Shown in pieces: positions 8,735-17,511 of a stretch of DNA of 64,000 nt. How positions within the stretch are numbered: position 1 is the stretch's first letter; every line of letters starts with the position of its first letter. The position numbers and the translations under genes were made by a program. The notes under the pieces are model-generated. The model ran no database searches and was not told the origin of the DNA. It worked only from the letters and a program-made list of their open reading frames with translations. The stretch covers positions 1-64,000 of the forward strand of contig NZ_BCNO01000002.1 of the NCBI RefSeq assembly GCF_001514535.1. The letters run 5' to 3'. This DNA comes from Thermodesulfovibrio aggregans (GTDB lineage: Bacteria > Nitrospirota > Thermodesulfovibrionia > Thermodesulfovibrionales > Thermodesulfovibrionaceae).

Positions 8735-9726
8735 TCAAGCCTCCGAATCAGATTTTCTTTATAGATTTTTTCTGCAAATTCTCTAAGAGTCCTCAATTTT
8801 TCTAATGAATTAAAATACAATTTTAATCTATAAGAGGATTCCTCAGCAAGTTTTAAAATGCTTTTTATCCATATTTCTTTAACATTTGAGACTAAAATAC
8901 CATCATTTTCATTAGATATTATTTTTCTGTAGCAACTCTCCTGCGAATAAACTCCAACCGCACCACAAGCCACTATCTCAAAAAACTTTGTATAGTTTCT
9001 TGCAAGATTAAATTTTTTAGCTAATACAGGAACTAAACCTATATGGCGTGTTTCTTTTAAGAGAAATTTTTTATAGAGCTTCCATTTCATCGGATGAACT
9101 ACTATAGCTCCTTTTAAATTTTTGAATTTATCATAAACTTCTTTATCTCCCACAAATTCAAAAATTATTTTTTCATTCTCACTTAAGATAGCTTTTACAA
9201 TGTCATAAAGCCAATTGATCTCCTGTGTATGTGAAGCTGTGCCGTGGTAGAAAACTTTTATATATTTTTCTCTATTCTCTAAAGACCAATTATTAAAAAT
9301 TGGATAGGGAGGAATAATTGAGGGGTTTAAGTATTGATACTTTTCAGCTAAAAAATCTGTGGAGACAAAAAAATCAGCTCCATTCTTAATTAACCACCCT
9401 TTCCATCTATAAGCTTTTAAATAGATTTTTTTTACATACCTCAGGGGAAGACCTCTCCAGCTACTCAAATCAAAGAGGTCATCATCCATAAAATATATAA
9501 TTTTTTTTATTGATTTTCTATTTTTCTCAATAAAATTAATCCAATTTTTGCTTAAGTAGCGAACAAAAATTATAGTAATTTGTATTTTCGGTAGCTCTTT
9601 GGGAGGAAAATTTAATAATTTAACTCTATCTTCAAGTCCTGATATTTTTAAGGCTGGTAAAATATAATATTCTGTTGAAGGATTGGAACGCTCTTCAACA
9701 ATCCATATGTCCTTTTTAAAATCCAT
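8731..9726 (-). CDS. Glycosyltransferase, GT-B type
   Basis: The 331-aa protein carries a Rossmann-like C-terminal half with IKVFYHGTASHTQEINWL, a motif style seen in GT4/GT1-type enzymes, and YTKFFEIVACGAVGVYS, which matches the E-x7-E nucleotide-sugar site region. The N-terminal half has IIYFMDDDLFDL, a block also seen as YEIDDLIFDL in the 1260-aa glycosyltransferase of this island, so the two share a domain. It overlaps the upstream GT2 gene by 11 bp and cysC by 4 bp. The sugar transferred cannot be read from sequence. Confidence 0.75.
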   Translation of the reverse strand: MDFKKDIWIVEERSNPSTEYYILPALKISGLEDRVKLLNFPPKELPKIQITIIFVRYLSKNWINFIEKNRKSIKKIIYFMDDDLFDLSSWRGLPLRYVKKIYLKAYRWKGWLIKNGADFFVSTDFLAEKYQYLNPSIIPPYPIFNNWSLENREKYIKVFYHGTASHTQEINWLYDIVKAILSENEKIIFEFVGDKEVYDKFKNLKGAIVVHPMKWKLYKKFLLKETRHIGLVPVLAKKFNLARNYTKFFEIVACGAVGVYSQESCYRKIISNENDGILVSNVKEIWIKSILKLAEESSYRLKLYFNSLEKLRTLREFAEKIYKENLIRRLE

Positions 9727-11824
9727 TTTTGTTCCAGGGTTTTTTTATTTTTGGAAATGAATTCAAATTAAAATCGGGCTTATTATAGTTTAGGTTTGGG
9801 TTATAAAATGGGTCATATTCAATATATTTTTGCCACTTTTTTCTTATAAAATCAGCTTCTCTTTTTGCTCGTTTTTGAGATTCCGGTGAAAGATCTTTTC
9901 CTCTACTTAGGGACTCATAATGATAAAGTTCAACATAGGGAGTGAATACAATCCTGTATCCTGCCTCTCTAAGTTTTAAACAGTAATCAACATCATTGAA
10001 ACTAACTGGAAGATTCACCTCATCAAACCCACCGATTTTAATAAAAAGATTTTTCCATGTCATCATGCATGCAGCTGTAACTGCTGAATATTCTTGTTGT
10101 AGTATTGTCCTGTCCATATATCCATTTTCTTCTTTATTAAGGTACTTAAATGCGTGGTCAGCACAACCACCAGTCCCTATCACTACCCCTGCATGTTGAA
10201 TCTTACCATTGGGATAGTAAAGTTTTGCACCAACAGCACCTACATTAGGTTGCTGAAGACAGCCAAGCATTATCTCAAGCCATTGAGAGGTTATAACCTC
10301 TGTATCATTGTTCAAAAATAGTAAAACTTCACCTTGAGCTTTGCTTACTGCAAAATTATTAATTGCTGAAAAATTATAGGATTTATCATATCTAAAAACT
10401 CTGATTTTTGCATTATTTGTCAAACTCTTTAAGTATTCAATTGCCTCTAAGTCATTGCTCTGATTATCAACTAATAAAATTTCATAGTTATCATATGTAG
10501 TTTTTCTAATTATGCTTTCAATACATTTTTTAAGAATGGCAAGTTGATTTTTAGTAGGTATTATGATGCTTATGAGAAGATTATTTTTAACATGATAGAT
10601 AACTTTATAATTTTTAAAATCAATTTTTTCTACTGTTGCAGATACTTGCATTCTTTCAAGATGTTCTCTTACTGGATTATAATCCGAGGAAAGATCATTA
10701 TTAGTTATACTTATCAAGGGTAGATGAAAAAGCACAGCGGGGATATGCTTTATTTTGGAAGTTTTTTCTGCTATTTTAAGCAGTAAACTATGCAAATTCC
10801 ATGATATTTCTGCCATATCTAAGCCTTCAATTTTTGATAATACTTCAGCTTTAACAGCAAATGTAGAATCAATATAATTTGTTGCCCTTAAATATTCTAA
10901 AGAAAAATCTGGCTTAAAACATGGATTTACTCTTTCATTTTCAGCTGTTATGTAATCATGATCAGTATAAATTAAATCTGCGTTAGATATCCTTGCCTCC
11001 TTTGCTATCCGGTATAATGCATGGGAAGATAAAACTGTGCCAGATTTTAAAAATAAAAAATATGTCTTTTTTGTATTGCCTTGAGTTAAGAATTCATTAA
11101 ACTGCATATCCATCCTGTTTTTTAAGATATTAACAGTGAATGATTTATATATTTGATCCTCAAGAGACTGAATAGTTTTTTCTAACTCTTCCTCATCTTG
11201 ATTATGGATTAAAATATTAAAGACCACATCAAGATTAGATTTTTTGATATCTTTTTTTATCCTCTTGGTGTCTTCGTCGGTTAATCTATCAAAAGATTCT
11301 GTCCATTTTGAATAATCTAAGGTTGAATCACAATCTCTTATTTTATTTGCTAATTCATAGGCTCGCTTTAGATTGAAAAAAGGGGTGTAATAAGATAATC
11401 CCAAAATTTTTCTCTTATGTTTAAAACGTTTTTGAAAGAAAAAAAGAACTCTTTTCAGCATCCTATATATTCTTTCAATATTTCTCACAGGCTTAAGAGT
11501 AAAATCTTCAATAATTTCAAACTCACCAATTGAATTCATCGGTTCAAAGATTATTTCTTTTGTTTTAGAGGGAATTTTAATAAGCTCAAGCATAGTTCCC
11601 TTGCAATTAACAGGGAACACATATTTTTCATCGTTAATGATTAATTTTGCCTTTAAGTTCTTCCCTCTTCTTTTTAAAGCTCCTTTGATTAGACACCATC
11701 CTTTGGGTAAATAACCATCTCTGTCAGCCACAAGTTTAATTCTTGCGGGTAAGTTTTTGACTATGCAAGTTCTATTTTCCTTGTCAAAAAATATATTTTC
11801 TTCAAGAATTATCCTTAACTTCAT
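9716..11824 (-). CDS. Glycosyltransferase with GT2 domains, 702 aa
   Basis: The C-terminal 300 residues form a canonical GT2 domain: LISIIIPTKNQLAILKKCI, ILLVDNQSNDLEA, LLFLNNDTEV (DxD-type metal site) and GGFDE followed by FNDVDYCLKLREAGY. The middle segment (about residues 195-400) is a second, degenerate GT2-like domain with DLIYTDHDYI and FKPDFSLEYL, as in rhamnan/teichuronic-type chain enzymes. The first 130 residues look like a beta-sandwich accessory domain. Position right after rmlA suggests, but does not prove, use of dTDP-rhamnose. It is probably cytoplasmic; no membrane helix is evident. Confidence 0.8.
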   Translation of the reverse strand: MKLRIILEENIFFDKENRTCIVKNLPARIKLVADRDGYLPKGWCLIKGALKRRGKNLKAKLIINDEKYVFPVNCKGTMLELIKIPSKTKEIIFEPMNSIGEFEIIEDFTLKPVRNIERIYRMLKRVLFFFQKRFKHKRKILGLSYYTPFFNLKRAYELANKIRDCDSTLDYSKWTESFDRLTDEDTKRIKKDIKKSNLDVVFNILIHNQDEEELEKTIQSLEDQIYKSFTVNILKNRMDMQFNEFLTQGNTKKTYFLFLKSGTVLSSHALYRIAKEARISNADLIYTDHDYITAENERVNPCFKPDFSLEYLRATNYIDSTFAVKAEVLSKIEGLDMAEISWNLHSLLLKIAEKTSKIKHIPAVLFHLPLISITNNDLSSDYNPVREHLERMQVSATVEKIDFKNYKVIYHVKNNLLISIIIPTKNQLAILKKCIESIIRKTTYDNYEILLVDNQSNDLEAIEYLKSLTNNAKIRVFRYDKSYNFSAINNFAVSKAQGEVLLFLNNDTEVITSQWLEIMLGCLQQPNVGAVGAKLYYPNGKIQHAGVVIGTGGCADHAFKYLNKEENGYMDRTILQQEYSAVTAACMMTWKNLFIKIGGFDEVNLPVSFNDVDYCLKLREAGYRIVFTPYVELYHYESLSRGKDLSPESQKRAKREADFIRKKWQKYIEYDPFYNPNLNYNKPDFNLNSFPKIKKPWNKNGF

Positions 11825-11841
11825 AAATTATAAAATTTATA

Positions 11842-12714
11842 TCAATCTATCTCCTCAGCTATTTTAACAAGATATTTCCCGTATCCACTGTTTTTGAGCG
11901 GTTTTGCTATTTCAAGAAGTTGCTCCTTTGTAATGTAACCAAGTCTATATACTATCTCTTCAATACAAGCTATTTTAAAACTCTGCCTCTTTTCAATGAT
12001 TCTTACAAACTCTGATGCCTGATGTAAAGAGTCAAAAGTGCCTGCATCAATCCATGTATAACCTCTGCCTAATTTTTTTACTTTCAATCGTCCTTGTTCA
12101 AGATAAAGTCTGTTTAAGTCGGTTATCTCAAGCTCTCCTCTATGAGATGGTTTAATTGTTTTTGCAAGTTTTGGTGCGTCACCATCGTAAAGATATAATC
12201 CAGTTACTGCATAAGTTGATTTTGGTTTTGCTGGCTTTTCTTCAAGAGAGAGAACTTTTCCTTCTTTGTCAAACTCAACAACTCCAAATCTTTGAGGGTC
12301 AGAAACAGGATAGGCAAACACTGTAGCTCCATCATGTTCGGCTAAAGCCTCTTTAAGTAATTGATGAAGTCCGTGTCCAAAGAAGATGTTATCACCTAAG
12401 ATAACCCATACTCTATCTTCTCCTATGAAATCCTCCCCTAATATTAATGCCTCAGCAATTCCATTTGCCTTAGCTTGAGTCTTATAGAAAAACTTAATAC
12501 CCAAATGAGAGCCATCGCCAAGTAATTCCTCAAATCTTTTAATATCCCTTGGGGTTGATATTATTAAAATATCTTTACAACCAGCAAGTAAAAGAATAGA
12601 CAGAGGATAGTAAATCATTGGTTTATCATATATAGCAAGTAGGTGTTTATTAATTGGTAATGTTGCCGGATAAAGCCTTGTGCCAGAGCCTCCCGCAAGT
12701 ATTATTCCTTTCAT
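11842..12714 (-). CDS. rmlA: Glucose-1-phosphate thymidylyltransferase
   Basis: This 290-aa enzyme has the nucleotidyltransferase signature LAGGSGTRLYPAT at 7-19, then NKHLLAIYDKPMIYYPLS, ILGDNIFFG (metal-binding Asp) and GYTWIDAGTFDSL. It condenses dTTP and glucose-1-phosphate to dTDP-glucose, step 1 of dTDP-L-rhamnose synthesis. It follows rmlD by 2 bp. Length and motifs are normal for RmlA. All four rml genes are present in the order C-B-D-A. Confidence 0.95.
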   Translation of the reverse strand: MKGIILAGGSGTRLYPATLPINKHLLAIYDKPMIYYPLSILLLAGCKDILIISTPRDIKRFEELLGDGSHLGIKFFYKTQAKANGIAEALILGEDFIGEDRVWVILGDNIFFGHGLHQLLKEALAEHDGATVFAYPVSDPQRFGVVEFDKEGKVLSLEEKPAKPKSTYAVTGLYLYDGDAPKLAKTIKPSHRGELEITDLNRLYLEQGRLKVKKLGRGYTWIDAGTFDSLHQASEFVRIIEKRQSFKIACIEEIVYRLGYITKEQLLEIAKPLKNSGYGKYLVKIAEEID

Positions 12715-12716
12715 TT

Positions 12717-13553
12717 TTATCCCCCTAAAAACTTTTTTAACTCATCATCCCAATTAGGGATGGAAATATTCAATACTCTGCTTATTTTTTCATTGCTCAT
12801 CGCTGAAAAACGAGGTCTCTTCGCTGGAAGATTAAATTCAGCCATATAAGCAGGATAGATGAATTTTTTTAATCCCTTAATTTTAAGATACTCCTTTGCC
12901 CATTCATAACGAGATGCATAGCCAGAGCAGACGAGATGAAAAAGCCCCTTAAATCCCTTCTTCAACGCCTTTAAAGTTACATCAACTATGATTTTAGTGG
13001 ATGTGGGAACAGAGAATTCATCGCAAGCTATCTTGAGATATTCCTGAGTATTTATCCATTGAGTTAGCTTATAAAGAAAATTCTGAGTTCCTTCTCCGTA
13101 AACCCAGCTTGTACGGAAAATAAGATAGTTTTCAAGCACTGCTTCTATTTGCTTCTCTCCAAGATATTTGCTTAAAGCATACTTACTAAGTGGATTAGGA
13201 GTGTCATCTTCTGTATATAATCCCTTTTTTTCTCCGTCAAAAACATAATCTGTTGAATAATGTACAAGAAAAGCTCCTGTTTCTCTGCAAGCTGTTGCTA
13301 AGTTTGAAACTCCGATACAGTTTACTGACAGAGCCTTATCAAACTCATCCTCAGCTTTGTCAACCTGATTGTAAGCAGAGCAGTTTATTACCACCTGAGG
13401 TTTAAATTGTTTAAATATATCTAAAACCTTGTGAAAATCCCTTATGTCAAGCTCCTCTCTGCCGAGGGCTAAAAATTCAGCTTTCAAGTTTTCTAAGGCT
13501 CTAACAAACTCTCTTCCAAGCTGTCCCTTTGCTCCAGTTATTAAACATTTCAT
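12717..13553 (-). CDS. rmlD: dTDP-4-dehydrorhamnose reductase
   Basis: The 278-aa protein is an extended short-chain dehydrogenase with GAKGQLG at 7-13 for the nucleotide, YSTDYVFDGEKKGLYTEDD, and the catalytic YALSK. It performs the last step, reducing dTDP-4-keto-L-rhamnose to dTDP-L-rhamnose with NAD(P)H. The start overlaps the rmlB stop by 4 bp (ATGA). Nothing about the sequence is unusual. Confidence 0.94.
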   Translation of the reverse strand: MKCLITGAKGQLGREFVRALENLKAEFLALGREELDIRDFHKVLDIFKQFKPQVVINCSAYNQVDKAEDEFDKALSVNCIGVSNLATACRETGAFLVHYSTDYVFDGEKKGLYTEDDTPNPLSKYALSKYLGEKQIEAVLENYLIFRTSWVYGEGTQNFLYKLTQWINTQEYLKIACDEFSVPTSTKIIVDVTLKALKKGFKGLFHLVCSGYASRYEWAKEYLKIKGLKKFIYPAYMAEFNLPAKRPRFSAMSNEKISRVLNISIPNWDDELKKFLGG

Positions 13554-14542
13554 CTTAGCTCATAAACCCTATTCCAATATCTTTTTAACTGTCTTAACTT
13601 AGTTTTTACCCAATTTAAATGTGCCACATACCAACTAACTGTTCTTTCAAGTCCATCCTCAAAGCTTGTCTTTGGCTGCCAACCTATATCACTCTCTATC
13701 TTTTCTGTGCTTACAGAGTATCTATAGTCATGTCCTGGTCTGTCCTTTATAAACTGAATTAGACTTTCAGGTTTGCAAAGCAAGGAAAGTATGGCTTTCA
13801 CTACCTCAATGTTTTTCCTCTCAATTCCACTTCCTACATTATAAATCTCACCAACTGCACCCTTTTCAACAATCTCCAAGACTGCCTCTGCACAATCCTC
13901 AACATAAAGCCACTCCCTAACATTTGAACCATCTCCATAAACAGGAACAGGCTCATCATTTAATGCTTTAATTATCACTACAGGAATCAATTTTTCAGGA
14001 TACTGCCAAGGTCCATAGTTATTTGAAGGTCTTACTGTTATTACAGGCAGACCATAGGTTCTAAAATATGCCCTTCCAAGCATATCCTGAGCAGCTTTAC
14101 TTACTGAGTAAGGTGAGTTTGGTATGAGTGGTGAACTTTCAGTAAATTTTCCCTCTCTTATCTCTCCATAGACCTCATCTGTAATAATATTTATAAATTT
14201 TGAAATGTTATATTTTTTTGACAACTCAAGTAGGTTATGAGTTCCTTCAATATTGGTTTTCAAAAAAGCCTGTGGATTTAGAATACTTCTGTCTACATGG
14301 GTTTCTGCTGCAAAATGGGCGACAATCTCGGGTTTTTCTGTTGAAAATATTTCTTCAACATGCTTCCTATTACATATATCAACCTTGTAAAATTTTATTT
14401 TCTCCCTTACTTCCTCTACTCTCTTCAAATCTCCTGCATAAGTAAGTTTATCTAAAACTGTAACATTGTATCCTTTCTTCACTGCCTGTCTTACAAACTC
14501 GCTTCCTATAAATCCTGCTCCACCTGTAACAAGGAGTTTCAT
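13550..14542 (-). CDS. rmlB: dTDP-glucose 4,6-dehydratase
   Basis: The 330-aa extended SDR enzyme has TGGAGFIGSEFVR at 6-18, HFAAETHVDRSI, TDEVYG with the catalytic Asp-Glu pair, YSVSKAAQDML with Tyr/Lys, and VRPSNNYGPWQYPEKLIP. It converts dTDP-glucose to dTDP-4-keto-6-deoxyglucose. It shares a 4-bp ATGA overlap with rmlC before it and rmlD after it, so the four genes are a single translation-coupled unit. Confidence 0.95.
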   Translation of the reverse strand: MKLLVTGGAGFIGSEFVRQAVKKGYNVTVLDKLTYAGDLKRVEEVREKIKFYKVDICNRKHVEEIFSTEKPEIVAHFAAETHVDRSILNPQAFLKTNIEGTHNLLELSKKYNISKFINIITDEVYGEIREGKFTESSPLIPNSPYSVSKAAQDMLGRAYFRTYGLPVITVRPSNNYGPWQYPEKLIPVVIIKALNDEPVPVYGDGSNVREWLYVEDCAEAVLEIVEKGAVGEIYNVGSGIERKNIEVVKAILSLLCKPESLIQFIKDRPGHDYRYSVSTEKIESDIGWQPKTSFEDGLERTVSWYVAHLNWVKTKLRQLKRYWNRVYELR

Positions 14543-15102
14543 CTGCTGTCTCCATAAAAAAAGTTATTTTCTGCATCTTTTAAGAGAGGTAATTTTTTAT
14601 CTTTCTCTGAAAGTATAGGATTTTCAATGGGCCACTTTATACCGATTAAGGGATCATTCCATACTATTCCTCTATCCAAAGCTGGATCATACTCTGCGGT
14701 GCATTTATAAAGTATTTCACAATCCTCTAAAGCAACAAAACCATGAGCAAAACCTGGTGGAATCCAGAGCATGAATTTATTTTCCTCAGAAAGCTCAACG
14801 GCTACCCATTTAGCAAAGGTTGGAGAATCTTTTCTTATATCAACTGCCGCATCCCATATTTTACCTCTTATGCATCTAATCAGCTTTCCTTGCGCTTTTG
14901 GGTTAAGCTGATAGTGCAGTCCTCTTAAAATACCCTTTTTTGACCTTGAGTGATTATCCTGAACAAAGTTAAAACTTATATCTGCTTTAGCAAACTCAGA
15001 GTGTTTGAAGCTTTCAAGAAAAAAACCTCTTTCATCTTCAAATATTTTTGGTTTAATGATAATAACCTCTGGTATCTCAAGCTTAAAAAATTCAAATGGC
15101 AT
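14539..15102 (-). CDS. rmlC: dTDP-4-dehydrorhamnose 3,5-epimerase
   Basis: The 187-aa cupin enzyme has DERGFFLESF, FVQDNHSRSKKGILRGLHYQ with the catalytic His region, KLIRCIRGKIWDAAVDIRKDSPTF, and PPGFAHGFVAL. It epimerises C3 and C5 of the 4-keto sugar. It heads the rml operon. Its ATG lies directly at the end of a 94-bp insertion-sequence end (15105-15198), and the only upstream Shine-Dalgarno-like sequence, AGGGGGG, belongs to that repeat. Expression signals therefore appear to be borrowed from the mobile element. Confidence 0.94.
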   Translation of the reverse strand: MPFEFFKLEIPEVIIIKPKIFEDERGFFLESFKHSEFAKADISFNFVQDNHSRSKKGILRGLHYQLNPKAQGKLIRCIRGKIWDAAVDIRKDSPTFAKWVAVELSEENKFMLWIPPGFAHGFVALEDCEILYKCTAEYDPALDRGIVWNDPLIGIKWPIENPILSEKDKKLPLLKDAENNFFYGDSR

Positions 15103-15104
15103 TG

Positions 15105-15198
15105 TACTGCCCCCCTATAAAGTCTTTTCTTTCTGCTTATGCAGAAAGTTTAACCTCTACTAATTGACCGTGTCCACTTTTTAAGGGGTTCAGTATAT
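15105..15198 (-). repeat. IS3-type left end, copy 1 (94 bp), fused to rmlC
   Basis: This 94-bp block is identical to 15283-15376. On the minus strand it starts ATATACTGAACCCC with AAAAAGTGGACACG, typical of IS3-family terminal repeats, then has an 8-bp hairpin CTTTCTGC-ATAA-GCAGAAAG (15129-15148) and a GGGGGG Shine-Dalgarno-like run, ending seven or so bases before an ATG. Here the ATG is that of rmlC. Confidence 0.8.
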
Positions 15199-15279
15199 GT
15201 CAGCTACTGATTTGACTCCTTTAATTCCTTCCAAAACTATCGCCATTTTTTCTTCTGCTGTCCACTTCCTTTGTTTCAT
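15190..15279 (-). pseudogene. IS3-family OrfA, first 26-27 codons only
   Basis: The short frame MKQRKWTAEEKMAIVLEG then IKGVKSVAD matches the start of the helix-turn-helix OrfA protein of IS3-type elements. It is cut after about 27 codons by a second copy of the element's own left end, whose TGA (from CTGAACCCC) supplies the stop. The remaining OrfA, OrfB and the right end are not found nearby. Confidence 0.7.
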
Positions 15280-15282
15280 TTA

Positions 15283-15376
15283 TACTGCCCCCCTATAAAG
15301 TCTTTTCTTTCTGCTTATGCAGAAAGTTTAACCTCTACTAATTGACCGTGTCCACTTTTTAAGGGGTTCAGTATAT
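15283..15376 (-). repeat. IS3-type left end, copy 2 (94 bp), in front of OrfA start
   Basis: This copy is identical to 15105-15198 and is in its natural setting: its GGGGGG Shine-Dalgarno run precedes the OrfA ATG at 15279. Its outer end interrupts the Mutator-like transposase fragment at the GIDLKG codons, so this element jumped into that one. Confidence 0.8.
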
Positions 15377-17379
15377 CCCTTTAGGTCTATCCCTGTTGAG
15401 ACAAATATACTGATACTCTGCATCTTCCCTTCTTCTCTTAACTCCGTATGATAGGCATCAATAAATACAGAAAACATTTCCTCTGGAAGTGGTCTATTCC
15501 TTAGATAGTCAAGCTTTTCCTCAATGAATTCCTCAAGTATCACAAGAGCATCTTCTGAATAGGGAATACCTAAACTCTTACAGAGTTTTTCAATTCTTGC
15601 TTTAGAGTATCCGTTTACCAAACAGGCAAGTAAGAATTCTTCATAGTCTTTGTTAAATCTTCTCCATCTTGCAGGAAGTAGTGCAGGTCTGAAGGTGTTT
15701 GATATTCTTACCCGAGGAATCCTCAGATGAAGTTCTCCAAAGTGTGCTACAAGACTTCTTCTGTAGTTTCCATTTGCATGCTCCTGAGGATTGTTCTTTA
15801 AGTAGATTTCCCTTTCTTTCTGCATAAGATAATTCAACATACCCTCCATAAGAATGGTGAGACTCGGATATTGTCCTCTATGGAGGAATTCTTCCATAGA
15901 GTTCATAAAATTTTTAAACCGTAACTCTGCCTGATTTACGTAATATGTATATTCAATTTCTCTATAAGTTTTTTTAGTTTTGCTGGTTATTTCAGATGTA
16001 TGCCATGAATCATTGATCCTGACCTTATTTATTTCTCTCAGACGCATAAGTAAATCCTGTGGAGAAAATTTTGATAAAAGTTGTCTCTCAGATAACAACC
16101 TGTAAATGCGATAATATAACTGTAATGCGATAAATGTAATAAACATCCATCCTTCCAATGCTGTTTGATTTCTCATATATGAACTGTCAGCTTTCAGAAC
16201 ATTTTTCATTGCATCAATCATTATTTCAATACTGTTACGACTTTTGTAATTCGTATATATCTGTTCAGAAGTTGCATGAGTAATATTTGTTAATATTGCC
16301 AGTGTTCCAAAACGTGCACTTATAGAATGAAACTCACTGATTGTATGTCTCTCAGGATGTGTTTCTATTCGTCTTAAATAGTCATGCTCTTCTTTGCTTC
16401 TTAGATTCTCATCAAGATATAGGTGTATCATTCTTCTGTTTATCGGATATGAGTAATACCAAATGTATCGATTATTGAATTTGAAATATCCCTGAAACCC
16501 CTGTTTATTTGATTTTTCAAAAGGACTATAGTCAATTAAAGTGCTACTTCTTCTTAAAGGAATAATATATTGCAACTGCTCACTTTCCAATTGGGCAACA
16601 TTTTCTTCTGAATAAAAACCTTTATCTGCAATAACTACCGCATCTTTGATACCACTATCCTGCAGGGTTAGTTTAAATGCCTTGACTTCTCTTATATTGC
16701 CAGCAACACACCTGTAATAGACAGGAATATTCAGGGTGGATGAATAAATAAAAAGCAAGTTTACTTTAGAGGCAAACTCTTGCTGATGATTGTATCCAGG
16801 TTTGGCAATCTCCATTTCCTCTGAATAAGAAAGTAAGTGGGTTGCATCTATTATCATATAATCATTCCGACTGTTATCAATGTATTTCTTTAAAAATTCA
16901 GAGATTTTTTGACGTCCCTCACCAATGACCCTCAATAATGAACTGATTTTCTTATCAGTGACAGATACATCAGGATACACTGTAGAGAGATAACTATGTT
17001 GAAAATGGAAATCTATATTTTTCATAGGAGACTGATACAATAATCGCATACAAGAAATAATAAAAATTTCTCTCCACAACGAAGGAAAGGAGTCCTTCAG
17101 AGCAACAACTACATCAGAGGCAAGTTGCTGAAGGAAATGAGTTGCACCATATTCTTTGACAATCACTGAGTGTATTGGTTTTTGTGCCAATGCATATTTA
17201 GGGGATTGAATAAATCCTTCTGGAGTGATTTTCCCTAATAATCTTCCAGTAATCTTTTGAGCTCGTTTTTTATGGGGATTCCATTTACTGCTTACTTCGT
17301 AAAGATAATAAGTCCCTCGTATGAGTCTAAGTTCAGTGCCTTTTGTTTTATATTTTAATGCCCATTCAGGATGTTTCAT
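15328..17379 (-). CDS. IS1634-like transposase fused in frame to a Mutator-type fragment
   Basis: One 683-aa frame covers two transposases. Residues 1 to about 485 are an IS4/IS1634-type DDE transposase: MIIDATHLLSY (first Asp), DAVVIADKGFYSEENV (second Asp) and the NSIEIMIDAMKNVLKAD region (Glu). Codons of the terminal inverted repeat encode YYVNQAELRFK, after which the frame runs without a stop into the Mutator-type fragment and ends with 14 codons of IS3-type end. The element itself seems to carry no stop codon before its end here, so the readthrough is a product of nested insertions, not a designed fusion. The IS1634-like catalytic part may still be active. Confidence 0.75.
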   Translation of the reverse strand: MKHPEWALKYKTKGTELRLIRGTYYLYEVSSKWNPHKKRAQKITGRLLGKITPEGFIQSPKYALAQKPIHSVIVKEYGATHFLQQLASDVVVALKDSFPSLWREIFIISCMRLLYQSPMKNIDFHFQHSYLSTVYPDVSVTDKKISSLLRVIGEGRQKISEFLKKYIDNSRNDYMIIDATHLLSYSEEMEIAKPGYNHQQEFASKVNLLFIYSSTLNIPVYYRCVAGNIREVKAFKLTLQDSGIKDAVVIADKGFYSEENVAQLESEQLQYIIPLRRSSTLIDYSPFEKSNKQGFQGYFKFNNRYIWYYSYPINRRMIHLYLDENLRSKEEHDYLRRIETHPERHTISEFHSISARFGTLAILTNITHATSEQIYTNYKSRNSIEIMIDAMKNVLKADSSYMRNQTALEGWMFITFIALQLYYRIYRLLSERQLLSKFSPQDLLMRLREINKVRINDSWHTSEITSKTKKTYREIEYTYYVNQAELRFKNFMNSMEEFLHRGQYPSLTILMEGMLNYLMQKEREIYLKNNPQEHANGNYRRSLVAHFGELHLRIPRVRISNTFRPALLPARWRRFNKDYEEFLLACLVNGYSKARIEKLCKSLGIPYSEDALVILEEFIEEKLDYLRNRPLPEEMFSVFIDAYHTELREEGKMQSISIFVSTGIDLKGYTEPLKKWTRSISRG
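15378..15913 (-). pseudogene. IS256/Mutator-like transposase N-terminal fragment
   Basis: The part of the long fused frame from MNSMEEFLHRGQYPSL to SIFVSTGIDLKG is the N-terminal 175 or so residues of a Mutator-type transposase: NYRRSLVAHFGELHLRIPRVR, then FIDAYHTELRE, whose Asp would be the first of the DDE triad. The second Asp and Glu are gone because an IS3-type end truncates the gene. An IS1634-like element is inserted immediately upstream of its start codon, so it has lost its own promoter. Confidence 0.7.
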
Positions 17380-17492
17380 AAATATTACGTATATACGTAA
17401 TATTTAAAATATAAAAAATAATTCAGAAATGTCAATACATACTTAGTTTTTATTAAATCATATTACGTAAAATTAGCGGAGTTAGGGATTAA
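15914..17492 (-). mobile_element. IS1634-like insertion sequence, about 1.58 kb
   Basis: Imperfect terminal inverted repeats bound the element: 15914-15947 reading TTAAACCGTAACTCTGC then TTTACGTAATATG, and the reverse of 17459-17492 reading TTAATCCCTAACTCCGC then TTTACGTAATATG. The size fits the IS4-superfamily IS1634 group. A palindrome ATTACGTATATACGTAAT (17385-17402) lies just before the transposase start. I could not identify an unambiguous target duplication. Confidence 0.65.
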
Positions 17493-17511
17493 GCTATTCA
17501 GTTTGCTATTG

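Noticed and set aside
15328-17379. A new two-domain transposase
   Set aside because: The joint falls exactly on the terminal repeat of the IS1634-like element, so it is read-through after nested insertion.
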